A stretch of 64,000 nt of DNA from Cristatella mucedo. Its lineage: Eukaryota; Bryozoa; Phylactolaemata; Cristatellidae. Below the pieces are notes generated by a model. The model worked only from the letters and a program-made list of their open reading frames with translations, was not told the origin of the DNA and did not search any database. Where the stretch lies: positions 744,227 to 808,226 of the forward strand of contig WPIO01000158.1 of the NCBI GenBank assembly GCA_009760855.2. The letters are read 5' to 3'. This document shows positions 36,713 through 48,859 of the stretch, one piece after another (within the stretch, counting starts at the first letter, position 1; each line of letters starts with the position of its first letter). A program made the translations under genes and the position numbers.

Positions 36713-38460
36713 TCTGCCTGTGATGTGGCTGCCTTAATAAGGTCTAGCAAAAAGAGCTCGTCTCCTGAAGACCCTATACCTTCATCTCTGTGGTCTTCAC
36801 TTGCAGAACAACTTAGCCCTGCCATAACCAAGATTTTTAATGCTTCTTTGGGAAAAGGGGTCGTCCCCAAGTCCTTCAAATCGGCAATCGTTAGACCTAT
36901 TCTTAAAAAGCCTGGATTAGACACAGAGGTCCTAGCAAACTATCGTCCAGTTTCCCTTCTTCCATTCTTATCAAAGATTCTTGAAAAAATTGTTGCTAAG
37001 CAGCTAGTTGAACATATTGAAAATAATGGAATGTCAGAAACATTTCAATCGGGGTTCAAGAGGCAGCACTCTACTGAAACTGCTCTCCTCCGTGCTAACA
37101 ATGACATTCTACGTGGCAACGACGACGGGAATGTCACTGCCCTAGCTCTGCTAGATCTGTCTGCTGCCTTCGACACCACTGATCACGAAGTTCTGCTTGA
37201 ACGATTGAGAACAACGATCGGTCTGGCAGACGAAGCACTGGCGTGGTTTAAATCATACTTGTCTGATCGTGTTCAATCCGTGTCGTGTGGGGGTCAGGTC
37301 TCAGACATGAGAAGGGTCACCTGTGGAGTCCCTCAAGGGTCTGTACTTGGTCCCTTGCTGTTCTCTATTTATACGCAACCTCTGGGTAAAGTGATTAAGG
37401 CCCCTGGAATAGGATATCACTTCTATGCTGATGATACTCAGTTGTATTTGTCATTTAAACCGTCGGAATCTGCTGCAGCAACTGAGAAACTGATTGCTTG
37501 CCTTGCCGATATTCGATCCTGGATGTCGGAAAACTTCCTGAAATTAAATGACGATAAAAACGAACTGCTGCTCATAGGACACCCTAAGTGTGAAGCTGGA
37601 TTAAAAGGCTTTGCTGTTCTAATAGGTGATGCTATTGTGCGACCTTCACCACGTGCTCGTAATCTAGGTGTCGTGTTCGACAGCTGCCTCAATTTCAAAA
37701 GCTTCATTCAGAAGACTACCTCTACAGCTAGCCATCACATCCGATCCCTATCCAAGATTAGAAGCTGTCTCCCACAGTGGCTTGCAAAAAGTTTAACTAG
37801 CTCTTTAGTTCTGTCTCGGCTTGATTACTGTAATTCCCTTTTGGCTGGGCTGCCAAAGAAAGCTATTATGCCACTACAGCTGACTATGAATATGGCTGCA
37901 AGGCTGGTCTTCAAGTCCCAGCGGTTTGAGCACATGTCAGCTCTGCTGAAAGAGCTAGGATGGTTGCCGGTTGAGCAAAGGATACAGAGCAAAGTTCTTA
38001 TGCTGACCCACAAGGCCCGCCACGGCTTGGCTCCTTCATACCTAGCTGAACTGCTGCATCAGTTCCAGCCTGTTCGCGCCCTCAGGTCCTGTGTGGACAA
38101 TAAATTAGCTGTCCCATTCCTCCGCTTAAAGACAGTTGGCGACAGAAGCTTTAGCTCTGCAGGTCCTAGACTGTTGAACTTGCTTCCACAATTCTTACGC
38201 AACGACAACTACTCTCCAACTGCCGACTATGACACATCTTTTTCAGCGGTCCTGAACTGTTACTTCCATGCTACTCACTACCTCAACTGCTCTCCTAACT
38301 CTGCTATGCTTCCCACTTTCTCTTTGTTGCGTGAGACGAAGTCTGTTGGGTACCGAATGCGTACCGAAAGCCGCTTAGGCTGTGAGTGTGCTATACAAAA
38401 CTCTCCTGCGTAACACCGACACAGTCTTTATGACTTTTTGGAGTTACTGACGGAGATACA
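36713..38460 (+). mobile_element. LINE-A (CR1/L2-type non-LTR retrotransposon), 5'-truncated, nested in LINE-B
   Basis: The best copy of the LINE-A family. It starts inside the reverse transcriptase gene, so endonuclease and 5' parts are missing, and it ends at the family 3' end (gagttactgacggagataca). It interrupts a LINE-B copy at CCTGGA/ATTCCCGAC. Confidence 0.9.
36725..38413 (+). CDS. LINE-A reverse transcriptase, 562-codon open fragment
   Basis: Covers the reverse transcriptase and C-terminal region of a CR1/L2-type ORF2 that copies element RNA at a nicked chromosomal site. Fingers/palm block YRPVSLLPFLSKILEK near residue 78, the first catalytic Asp in LALLDLSAAFD near 143, [13 protein letters not shown] at 201, and the catalytic YADD box at 234-237, then a NFLKLNDDK motif and a long C-terminal domain with TSSLVLSRLDYCNSLL. 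No internal stop or frameshift. The N-terminal apurinic-type endonuclease is absent because the copy is 5'-truncated, so it cannot move on its own. No start codon is meaningful here. Confidence 0.92.
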   Translation: MAALIRSSKKSSSPEDPIPSSLWSSLAEQLSPAITKIFNASLGKGVVPKSFKSAIVRPILKKPGLDTEVLANYRPVSLLPFLSKILEKIVAKQLVEHIENNGMSETFQSGFKRQHSTETALLRANNDILRGNDDGNVTALALLDLSAAFDTTDHEVLLERLRTTIGLADEALAWFKSYLSDRVQSVSCGGQVSDMRRVTCGVPQGSVLGPLLFSIYTQPLGKVIKAPGIGYHFYADDTQLYLSFKPSESAAATEKLIACLADIRSWMSENFLKLNDDKNELLLIGHPKCEAGLKGFAVLIGDAIVRPSPRARNLGVVFDSCLNFKSFIQKTTSTASHHIRSLSKIRSCLPQWLAKSLTSSLVLSRLDYCNSLLAGLPKKAIMPLQLTMNMAARLVFKSQRFEHMSALLKELGWLPVEQRIQSKVLMLTHKARHGLAPSYLAELLHQFQPVRALRSCVDNKLAVPFLRLKTVGDRSFSSAGPRLLNLLPQFLRNDNYSPTADYDTSFSAVLNCYFHATHYLNCSPNSAMLPTFSLLRETKSVGYRMRTESRLGCECAIQNSPA

Positions 38461-38722
38461 ATTCCCGACTGACGTCACAACATCTCCTGATATGACGACA
38501 TTTACTTCAAAAGAAGCTTAAAACACACCTTTATTACGGCCTTGAGTGTGTGCTTGTGATTCGTCAGTTGTGAACTCATGCGTGCTGACACTGTGCCTGC
38601 TGCTACTAACCATATCTACATGTTAACCCTGTACACGTCAAGTCCAGCAAATGTAAAGTGCCTACAAAGAGATTGAGTTCTCCGAGGGCACTTTATCAAG
38701 TGCATTATTATTATTATTAAGT
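38461..38722 (+). mobile_element. LINE-B, right part
   Basis: Resumes with attcccgactgacgtcacaa, then the 3' UTR, a well-kept stem-loop (agtgcctacaaagagattga) and an ATTATTATT tail. Confidence 0.85.
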
Positions 38723-38774
38723 CTAACAATACTACGATTGATGAAATTGCGAATAGTACGACTAATCATTTGGT

Positions 38775-38875
38775 CATGCTTTCTTTACAGCATCTGTAAA
38801 ACGCCTCGAAAGAGATCAAGTTCACTGATGGCTCAATACAAACGTAGTTTACTATTATTATTATAATAAGTCACA
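38775..38875 (+). mobile_element. LINE-B 3' end fragment
   Basis: aaacgcctcgaaagagatca and ATT tail, directly after another LINE-B end. Confidence 0.65.
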
Positions 38876-39256
38876 TTGTAGCTTAGGATTTGTGGACTCC
38901 CACAAAATTGCCATGCAATAACATACCGCTTCTTTTACCAGTCTTCATGGATTTAATGACGTCAGAGTCTCCTGAATCCTACAGGTAAGACTAGTTAAAT
39001 TACTGAAATGTTGAAGCACTAAATGTAACAAATGACAATAGACTCAATGTGCAGCCAGACTAAATTGTTGCGATCGAGCATTAAATTATATCTGGCACGT
39101 CCTCTCGCCGTACTTTTGTTTTGCCACGAGCTTCGTCACTGCCTCTGTCTCTTTTTCGGTATCTATCTCCACCTCCATATCAGTCTTCTTCTCTTGTCTC
39201 TCCATGTCCATCTCTATGTCTATCTCTACCCCGGTCTCTCTCTATTTCTCTCTATG

Positions 39257-40735
39257 TAATGTATCTCCTCTGTAACTTCACAAAGCCATAAAGACTGTGT
39301 CGGTGTTACGCAGGAGATTTTTGTATAGCACACTCACAGCCTAAGTGGCTTTTGGTACGCATTCGGTAGCTAACTGACTTCGTCACACACAGCAAAGAGA
39401 AGGTGGGAAGCATACCAGAGTCAGGAGAGCAGTTGAGGTAGTGAGTAGCATGGAAGTAGCAGCTCAGGACTGCTGAAAAGGATGAGCCACAGTCGGCAGC
39501 AGGAGAGTAGTTATCGTTTGTAAGAATTGCGGAAACGAGTTCCACAGTCTAAAGCTTCCGTCGCCAACGGCATTTAAGCAGAGGAATGGAATAGCTAATT
39601 TATTGTCCATAAGAACCTGGGGGCACGAGGAGGCTGAAACTGGTGCAACAGTTCAACTAGGTATATAGGAGCCAAGCCTCGGAGGGCCTAGTGGGTCAGC
39701 ATAAGAACTTTGCTCTGTACCCGTTGCTTAACCGGCAGCCATCCTAGCTCTTTTAGCAAAGGATACGCAGGTCAAACCTCTGGGACTTGAAATATAGCCT
39801 TGCAGCCATATGCATAGCCATTTGCTGTGGCCTAGCTGCTTTTTTTGGTAGCCCAACTAAAAGGGAATTACAATAATCAAACCGAGACAGAACTAAGGAC
39901 CTTGTTAAATTGTTTGCAAGCCACTGTGGAAGACAGCTTCTAATCTCAGATACGGATCGGACTTGATTATTAGCTGTAGAAGCAGTCTTCTGAATGAAGC
40001 ATTTAAAATTGAGGCAGCTGTCGAAAACGACACCTAAATTTTGAGCACGTGGTGATGGTCGCACAACAGCATCACCTATTAGAAGAGCAAAGCATTTTAA
40101 TCCAGCCACGCGCTTAGGGGGTCCTATGAGCAGCAGTTCGGTTTTATCGTCATTTAGTGTCAAGAAGTTTTCCGACATCCAGGTTTGAATGTTGTCAAGG
40201 CAAGAATTCAGTTTATTAGTTGCTGCAGCAGATTCCGACGGTTTAAAGACATATACAGCTGAGTATCGGCAACATAAAAGTGATGTCTTATTCTATGAGC
40301 CTTAACCACTTTTCCCTGAGGTTGAGTATAAATGGAGAACAGCAATTGACGAAGGACGGACCCTTGAGAGACTCCATAGAGAGACTTGACCTGTCTCGTG
40401 TGTGAGACCTGACCCCCACACGACACGGATTGAACACGTTCGGAAAAGTACGATTTAAACCACGCCAGTGCCTCGTCAGCCAGACCGATCGTTGTTCTCA
40501 ATCGTTCAAGTAGGACGTCGTGATCAATGGTGTCGAAGGCAGCTGATAGATCTAGCAGAGCTAGGGCAGTGACATTCCCGTCATCGTTGCCACATAGAAT
40601 GTTATTGTTTACACGGAAAAGAGCAGTTTCGGTGGAGTGCTGCCTCTTGAATCCCGATTGTAATGTTTCTGGCATTTTATTCTTTTGAATATGTGCAACC
40701 AGCTGCTTAGCGATTTTTTCAAGAATCTCTTCATT
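39257..40735 (-). mobile_element. LINE-A fragment, RT region with frameshifts
   Basis: 3' end at 39257 next to a CT-rich stretch; 5' end merges into the CA/CT microsatellite at 40735. Contains [38 protein letters not shown] and FYVADTQ (damaged YADD), in at least three frames. Confidence 0.88.
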
Positions 40736-40840
40736 TCTCTTTCTCTCTCACACACAGAGACGCTGACACATACACACACACACATGCACAAACACTCACA
40801 CACAGACACACACACACCCACACACACACACTCACACGCA

Positions 40841-40914
<74 letters not shown>

Positions 40915-40968
40915 CCTCTGCCTCTCTCCATTTATATGTCTATCTTAATCTCTACCTCCGTCTCCCTC

Positions 40969-41032
<64 letters not shown>

Positions 41033-41076
41033 ACTCTATCTCTCCCCATCTCTCTCTTTTTTTCTCCCTCACATTT

Positions 41077-41117
<41 letters not shown>

Positions 41118-41140
41118 TTATTTATTTATTTATTTATTTA
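40736..41140. repeat. Compound microsatellite CA, TA, CT, TA, TTTA
   Basis: CA-rich 40750-40887, TA 40888-40912, CT 40973-41100, TA 41101-41117, TTTA 41118-41140. It begins where the LINE-A copy stops. Confidence 0.95.
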
Positions 41141-41454
41141 TATATTAGTCAGTCTCTTGCCGTCTCTCTGTCTTTATTTGTGTCAGTCTATGCAAATGCG
41201 ATGCTTCAAGGTAAATCTGATTGTGTTTGATGCAGCAGGTAACATGTCGGATAAATTTCTTTGAGAGACTATAACGAAGCTCAATATGAGTATTGCAATG
41301 TCTTGCAGCATTGCAGCTAGTAGTGCAGTGATGACCCGGTGTGACCCCCACGTAAGTCTGTGGCAGAAAACTATTCCCACATTCGTATTAAATAAACAGC
41401 ACATCTTCTAATTGTCTGCAGTGGCCCTACAGACCGTATAGTGCCATGCTGCCC

Positions 41455-41610
41455 CCTGAGTCTTAGCCCTAAGGTTAAGGTGCCACACTTTAAAGCCTGC
41501 ATCGTGGATCGGATTCATGCAGCAGGCAATCCTCTACGGCCCACTACGAGTGGTATGGATAGACGCAAAGGTCCTTCTGTCACTATATAAATGAGGCTTT
41601 TGAATCGCGA
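41455..41610 (+). mobile_element. SINE-B, diverged
   Basis: cttagccctaaggttaaggt head, gatcggattcatgcagcagg B box, tctgtcactatataaatgag tail. Confidence 0.72.
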
Positions 41611-42169
41611 GGCCTTTACTTTTATTTTTCCTATACTGCATCCTAGCGTTGGCCTCCAACTGTTATGAGTTGACATTTATATGCCACAAGAAGTGTCCAG
41701 AGCCGAATTCGCTGCTCCACCAAAAAATCGGTAAAGATTCATTAGCTGCAAGACAGGGTGATCATTTCTAACGAGTCGTCAGCTATTAGGAAGCATTTTC
41801 TTTGAACCCATGACCATGGGTTGCCACCAAGCAAGATAGCCTTCCTGAACTGCAAACCTTGGCAGCACCCAGCATCACAGCCGATCATGCTGTTCCTCTT
41901 ATTCTTGGATCCCAGCTGCATTCCGCGGTGCCTCCCGATGAGCATTGCTATTCACTCGGCTTCAAAAAATCCTTGCAGCGTGGCCGCTGCGGCCGTGGCC
42001 GTTAATTCTTGAGGGTACTAAGTGAGTTTTCTACAATGCCAGGCATGCTAAAGTTATGCACTGCACGAAAAAACATTGCTTGACAGCCCCAAGAAGGCAA
42101 ACGCACATACTGTTAGTATATATGCGTTTCGTGTGATGTCATCACACTACGATTCATTTGACCAAGTAT

Positions 42170-42640
42170 ACAGGCATTCAGCTTCTATCTTGCCTCTTTT
42201 GTTGTAGCACATCCTGCAGAGCATACATTTTACGGAAAAAAGGTCAGCTAATGGTGAAGGCTGTACACCCAGGCTCAGCCACCTATCGATATCGTCTCGT
42301 AAACGTTCCATGGATTCTGATCAGGAGACTGGGGCTACACCAGCAATACACCCGTTTTGCCAAAAAATACATTAGTGGAGTTACTGTTGGTCAAGCACAT
42401 TGGATTTCAAAGCTAAAATTTTTTGATGGGGTTCGTTTCATGTGGCCCCAAGATAGCAACCCTGAGCACGAAGCAAGGCCAGTGAAGTACATTTTGACAA
42501 ATTCTTGCATGGCATTGGTGGCATGGGCCAGCCAGTCACCTGATTGGGAACCCAATAGAATGTTTGTGTGACAATATCGACAGGCATCTGAGGCAGGGTC
42601 CACGGCATACATCAGTAGCCAATATTTTTAGTAAAATTCA
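42170..42640 (+). mobile_element. Tc1/mariner transposase relic
   Basis: A 137-codon frame ends SNPEHEARPVKYILTN, ALVAWASQSPDWEPN; this follows the Tc1 pattern of D-x-a-p-x-H-t-A-r-x-V then W-x-s-Q-S-P-D-l-n-P. The Asp of the first block and the Glu after the second are lost. Terminal inverted repeats were not found. Confidence 0.45.
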
Positions 42641-42733
42641 GGCTGTAGCGTATGTACTGCAGCAGAAGAGACAATGCAGAATCTGAAGGCCTCCGTGCCT
42701 TCCCAGGCGTGGGCGTGATAAAGTAAGGAAAAA

Positions 42734-42802
42734 TGTAAGCTGATTTAACAGCCTCATTAATATAGCAGCCGAAGAGCCTTCAGGGCGATCACCAGCACTG
42801 CC
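42734..42802 (-). mobile_element. SINE-B tail fragment
   Basis: agctgatttaacagcctcat and agcagccgaagagccttcag. Confidence 0.7.
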
Positions 42803-43009
42803 AAGGGTAAGGTGCTGGGACGTCACACTAAACTCATACATACCAATACCCACATGTACGCACCAACATCAACACATATGTGTTCGTTCACATTTGGGCT
42901 TTTCACTATATATTTTCTTATACTATGCCTAACTTTAGCATGCCTGAAATCCTAGAAAACCCATCTTTTTACCTGATCAAAATTATACCTACAGCAGTGG
43001 GTGCTATTC

Positions 43010-43110
43010 TGCAAGGATTGTGCTTCCTTTGTAGCAAATGTAAAGTGCCTAAAAAGAGATCAAGTTCTCTGAGGGTGCTATATCAAATGCACTATTATTG
43101 TTATTATTGC
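43010..43110 (+). mobile_element. LINE-B 3' end
   Basis: agtgcctaaaaagagatcaa stem-loop and attattgttatt tail. Confidence 0.78.
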
Positions 43111-43304
43111 AGCAGGGTGTATACTGCATGTGACTGTAATAGCGAGACCGGTCACAGACATCTTGACTATGGACCATATCGTTTAAGCAGGAAACAGATA
43201 ATTTGGCATCTAAGATTCCCTCCATATTCCTTCATTGTCAGTGTATTCATTTAAATGGCACTCATTGGATCCTTGATTATCATTGGCTTTTAAAATTATA
43301 TATA

Positions 43305-43375
43305 TGCAAATGTTTATTTGTACAGCATTCTAAGAGAACTAATTCTCTACCCAGGTGTTTCCTATATTCGGCATG
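43305..43375 (-). mobile_element. SINE-A or LINE-B tail fragment
   Basis: tttgtacagcattctaagag and a degraded reversed stem. Confidence 0.45.
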
Positions 43376-43417
43376 GCTTCAGTCCACCACCTCGATTCGC
43401 AAAGGCAAGGACTTCAA

Positions 43418-43770
43418 CAATAAAAATAATAATAATATCAGTACATTTGTATATTCCCAAAGAGAACCTAATAATCTTTCTAGGCACTTTACTTATGCTG
43501 CAAAAAAGTATGATCAGCAAATGTGAAGTGCCTAGAAAGAGATTGAGTTCTCTGGAGAAGCTGTAACAAACGTATTATGATTTTTATCAAATGGTTAGTG
43601 GTAGCATGCACAATGTCAGTAAGCTTAACATGGATAGAGGTGACATGAATAGTGCCAACATGTAAAATATGGTTAGTGGCAGCATGTGCACTGTCAGCAG
43701 GCATAGGCACACAAAGGGCAAATCACAAAGACCCACTATATACTGTGATAAATAGGTGTTTTTGACCTCA
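43418..43770 (-). mobile_element. LINE-B 3' part with a second LINE-B end inside
   Basis: AAT tail, reversed stem-loop and 3' UTR on the - strand. At 43512-43585 a + strand LINE-B end (agtgcctagaaagagattga) interrupts it. Confidence 0.7.
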
Positions 43771-43779
43771 GACGTCAAA

Positions 43780-44985
43780 GGTGAGCAACTTTACCCCACG
43801 GACAAACCAGGATGGCTTGGTAGTCATTATTTATGAATCAGGGTGCTCCCACTGGGGTTTTATTGACTAAGACAACCCAATCAGCCATGGCAGTATGTCA
43901 CGATGACATGTGCTTGGTGCTGAGATATTAAGCAGTCTTGACTGGGCACAGCAGAAATGCAGACCCAAAGTTGGTCCCTAGGCGAAATCTGTGTACTCGC
44001 TCTTCCTGATACGAGTTGGCATGTGGCAACATTTACGGACTGCTGATCGATCACCCCCGGGTCTCTCTTCTGCTCGTGCACCCAAAGTTGGACTTAAGCA
44101 GTCAAATTTTTGGTCCATGGTTAGTACCATACTAGCATTAACGGTACCAGCGCGATGAGTTCTCCTTAGTCCGAGTCATGACGGGCAGCATAGATCAAAC
44201 AGTGTAGTAAAGCAATGTGTGAAGCCCCTGTGCTACCCAGCTTTTGAAACTTTACGGCAAGTATAGAGAAAGTGCACACCGTGTTGACAAACGCTTGTAA
44301 CAAAGAGTGGAGTGGCTGGGGAGGGGTCCTGTTCGGCTTCCTCTATGTAGATCGCACTACACTGCATGCATCATGTTAAATTTCACCACACATTGTCATT
44401 GCTACGACTTCCTTTGCAGCATGACAGAAAAAAAAGGCGTTGTGAGCAAGACTAAGGACATTGTGCAGGCTGATAAAGACACTCAATGTGACTTCAAAAG
44501 ACTATGAACTTACAAGAGCCCCTCGTGTAAGAGTGGTGATTCAAGAGCTTGTAGGGAGTGATTGAAGGGATGCCGGCAGCGAGCCAGAAGGGCTCCGAAA
44601 AGGCGGTAGCAGCTCATCGAGGAACTCACTCACTCAGGTATGTGACTCTCAAATTGGCTCTACCCTGCATCAGTATCAAGCAGTGTACGAAGTGTAAGCT
44701 ATGGAATGACACAGGTAGGTAGGTACACTGCTGCCAATACGTGACACTATGCAAACACTTTACCAGGAACTTATTTATGGCAGACTTTGCTGCTATGCTA
44801 TCGTGCGCATGCATAGTTAAAACCAGCTTGCTGTATCAAGCATCAAATGCAAACTGGAATGATGGTTATCTATCAGGGGTGTAAGCAGCTGGGGTGAGGG
44901 TGAGTTGCAGAAATGACTCTTAAGACCAAGGGTACAACTAAAGTAACTTGATGGGCGGGATCCTACTTGGGAGATGGGATTGGAG
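43780..44985. other. Unassigned intergenic sequence
   Basis: No repeat, exon or RNA recognised; short open frames only. Confidence 0.35.
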
Positions 44986-44989
44986 ACTA

Positions 44990-45078
44990 GAATAATAATG
45001 ATAATAATACATGTGATATAGCGCCCTCAGATAACTCAATCTATTTCTAGGCAATTTACATCTGCTTCAAAGGACTAG
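44990..45078 (-). mobile_element. LINE-B 3' end
   Basis: gataataatacatgtgatat and actcaatctatttctaggca. Confidence 0.72.
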
Positions 45079-45200
45079 CTGTGTGATAGACACCACTGCC
45101 CTCCTACCAGTCAGAAATATCAGTGGGCTGGCTACCTTGACTGGGCCGATCGTTCAGGAGCTGCCTTCTCTGTCCGCTCGCTCCTCTCTCTCTCTCTCTA

Positions 45201-45999
<799 letters not shown>

Positions 46000-46885
46000 C
46001 TTTCTGGCAGCAGCAAAATAGCAGCAAAGAGGATTGATAAAGAAAAAATAGACCACATGGGCTGCTAGAACCATTTACGGTTGCCGAGTCCAATTCTTTC
46101 GATTATAAGAAGCATCTAGACAATCATCTTGGCAGCATGCCAATACTACTTGTGCATGTGTCTACAACTCCAGGTGAAGCATTTTGTAATATCTGCCCCG
46201 GGCCAGAGCAGAAGGTACATGCTGCAGGACTGCTGAAGCTCTTGCATGCAGACTGGAAATTATTATAGTACATATTCAGCATCGGCATAAGCAGATCAAT
46301 TACTATCAAATGTTGCAGATACACACTTTCAATAGCATCACACTTGCTGTGCGGGGAGAGAGGGAGAACAATTCGAGCCTGGGCTAATGCCACATAGTCA
46401 CTTCATTTTGTGTAATGCTTAGCGAGGCAGTGGTAAGACTGCTTTACTAAAAGGGTCCCACCCTTGTGAAAGCTGTGCTTACCCCAGAGTTTCATGAAAG
46501 CCACTACCACAGTAGGCCAGGGCTCACCCTCCCAGAGCAACATTTGCAGCCGAAAGACAGCAGCTGAGCGTCGGTGGCTGTGGCTGCAGAGTTCAGGCCA
46601 AGTATCCACAACAAAGTACAGCAGTAATATCGGCGGTGGCAGGGATAGACAGCTGCAGACCACAAAGAGCGTGCAGCTAGAAAGTGTAGCTGGTAGCAGG
46701 ATTCTACCTAGAGAAAGAAAGAGGTATAGAGGGTTTGCATGTGTGCGTGTGGAGGTACGCATGCGCGTGACCGCGTACGTGTGCGCTCGCATGAGCGCAT
46801 GTGAGAATAAGAGACAGAGAGGCATTGACAACTCCTGCTCAGGTGACTATTTGAATCTACAACTAGCTTCATCTCAGGCACTCAC

Positions 46886-46966
46886 CTCACGACTGCTGGC
46901 AGCTTCCGGTAGACCAGCTAGGTCTAGCCAGACGGTGGCAGCTTTGTCAGCCTCCAACCGAGCCGC
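46886..46966 (-). CDS. Candidate internal exon, unknown
   Basis: 27 codons, AARLEADKAATVWLDLAGLP onward, with a strong donor GAG/GTGAGT but a poor acceptor. Same strand as the candidate at 48209-48470. Confidence 0.2.
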
Positions 46967-47181
46967 CTATCACTCGAGCAGGCGCTGCTGCTGTGTGCTG
47001 GCACGCATGCATTCACAGCAGCCCAGCACCTCCACCCATAGCAGGCTGCAGTCGAATGGGGGGCAGCTTTTAAACAATATCCTAATTAGACCAGTCGTCC
47101 GATAATTAGAGCTACATAATGTCTCCGGGCTGCTGTCGTGCCGTCCTTGGTTAGGTTTCTCTGCTGGCCGCCCAGCCACTT

Positions 47182-47362
47182 TGAGGCTCGGGTCAAGGGC
47201 AAGCAGCACTGTGAGGCTCGGGTCAAGGGCAAGCAGCAGAGGGCTCTATTAGGGCATCAGTGCAGGCTGGATGCTTTCCTGAGGGCGGCTGCTACCGAGT
47301 CCTTCGTACAGACCAGAAGAGTGTGGAACGTTCGGGCTCCATACTTGTCGGTGCTAACTTGA
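47182..47362 (+). CDS. Open frame with an in-frame 30-base duplication, unknown
   Basis: Reads EARVKGKQHC then EARVKGKQQR (a 30-base direct repeat at 47182 and 47212), then RALLGHQCRLDAFLRAAATE onward to TGA at 47362. The frame is open from about 47138 but has no ATG. May be part of an exon of an unknown gene or just a GC-rich open stretch. Confidence 0.2.
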
Positions 47363-47454
47363 CAAGAACTATCAGTCGGTATGCTTCAGGAAATGATGGC
47401 CATGGTCTGCCAAGGGCTTAAAATCCCCCGGTAGCTTTCATTAAACTCTTTCAG

Positions 47455-47928
47455 GAAACTCGTCAGGCACCAGCATCTACTTCTGTGCCGTCACATCCGG
47501 TGACAGGAGCAGAGCAGCAACCAGACCAACCATCCGCCAGGGCACAGCAGCAGTAGCAGCAGCAGCTGCGCTCTGCCCCCCCCCCCCCCCCCCGCACAGC
47601 GCTAAGCGCTGCCCGAGTTTCGGGTAGTGTACGTAGGAATAGCAGCAGCAGCAGCAGCCGCCTGCGACACTGCTCTGATTTGCAGTAGATGAGGAGCAGG
47701 AGGAGCAGCAGCAGATGGAGAGTACTCCCTTGGGTGCACAACCCATTAACGTCCCAATGCATTAGCTTGCCACTGCCACGGCACTGCTGGCCCACAAAGC
47801 AGACACAGTTGCAGCAGCAGCAGCTGAGAGAGCACCACCACCAGCTTCTGGGGTGGGAAGGGTTCGACAGCAGCCTGGCTGAAGTGGACTGGCCGGTCGG
47901 GCAGGCAGCTGTAGCCACCTCCCTATGA
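47455..47928 (+). other. CAG-rich stretch with possible Gln-rich exons
   Basis: Acceptor ttaaactctttcag at 47454 precedes a frame reading ETRQAPASTSVPSHPVTGAE and QQPDQPSARAQQ. Acceptor ctgatttgcag at about 47684 precedes VDEEQEEQQQMESTPLG. From about 47800 a frame reads TQLQQQQLREHHHQLLGWEG and ends at 47928. They may be pieces of one Gln-rich protein, but donors and phases cannot be fixed. A C-run of about 15 lies at 47577-47594. On the - strand the repeats give Leu or Cys runs. Confidence 0.3.
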
Positions 47929-48208
47929 CTTTTGCAATCCATGCAGAACCCAGAAACTTGGTTAGCCTTAAGGTAGATCAGCTGCCGAGTCTCCTACCGA
48001 TCTGTTCTACTTTGAGTGAGTCGGGGAGGAATAGGTGGCAGTCGGAGTAGAAGAAAAAAGGATGACCCTTGCCACTCGGCATCCGGGTTTTAGCCACCGG
48101 ATGGCCAGCCTTCTTCCGATCGTTATAACTTCATGGGGGGCGGATCCCACACACGACTGCTGTTATGCAGCAATTAGCACTTGGTTTGATGTCAACCTGC
48201 CACCTCAC

Positions 48209-48470
48209 CCTTCACCACCCTGCTGCTGCTGCTGCTGCCACCACCACTGCTGCTGCTGCTGCTGCCACCACTCTTATCTCTTAGTATGGCTGGTAGTCTC
48301 CTGCTGGCTATCCTCTCCATCTGCTGGTCACTCATCTGGAGACTTTGGAAGGCATCTAGCGGCTGGCTGCTTCCTAACCAGGGCCCCATAAACAATAGAT
48401 CACCTCTCATATTAAAGCCATTAGTGGCTGTCAAAAGACTAGCCAAAACAGTTGTAGCCTGGCTCCTCAC
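48209..48470 (-). CDS. Candidate internal exon with Ser/Gly repeats, unknown
   Basis: Reads SQATTVLASLLTATNGF, MGPWLGSSQPLDAFQSLQMS, RRLPAILRDKSGG, then Ser and Gly runs from AGC repeats, to donor AAGG/GTGAGG. On the other strand the same bases give Cys and His runs, which is less likely. No family recognised. Confidence 0.3.
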
Positions 48471-48657
48471 CTACCACCACCAGATGTCAGCAGTTCTTCC
48501 CGGTGGGAGGATGCCATAATGATGATACATGATTGCAGGGCACACATTGATTGTATTTAAGCTGGCAAGTAGCAGACAAACCAGGAGGCTTTCTGGCCAA
48601 TCCCATAATTCTAAGTAACGGCTCATCGTCAGTCTCTCTGCTTTCCACCTGGCAAAG

Positions 48658-48859
48658 CTGGCTGCCCTGAGAATGGTCCTCCTGCACAGGCTGGATTTCG
48701 TATGCAGGGCAACGATGGTGCCTGCACAGTTGCTCAAGACAACTTTGAAGGCTATGATTGGGCTCCCCTCCATACGGATACTTCCTACTCCCCTATAAAC
48801 ACAGTGCATGCCACTTCAGGCACAGACACACTTCTCCCGGCTTACTTCGAGGACTGCAG
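48658..48859 (+). CDS. Candidate internal exon, possible extracellular domain
   Basis: Pyrimidine-rich acceptor (cagtctctctgctttccacctggcaaag) and donor TGCAG/GTGAAG. Reads GCPENGPPAQAGFRMQGNDG, then CTVAQDNFEGYDWAPLH, HATSGTDTLLPAYFEDCR. Four cysteines and an FEGYDW core faintly recall MAM-type modules, but I cannot assign a family. The - strand frame is also open. Confidence 0.35.

Noticed and set aside
37438-37707. 89-codon frame antisense to the LINE-A reverse transcriptase
   Set aside because: Mirror of the RT frame; the same antisense frame recurs in other LINE-A copies (11920, 23820).
47463-47942. 159-codon - strand frame rich in Cys and Leu
   Set aside because: Produced by CAG repeats read on the other strand; several competing frames are equally open.
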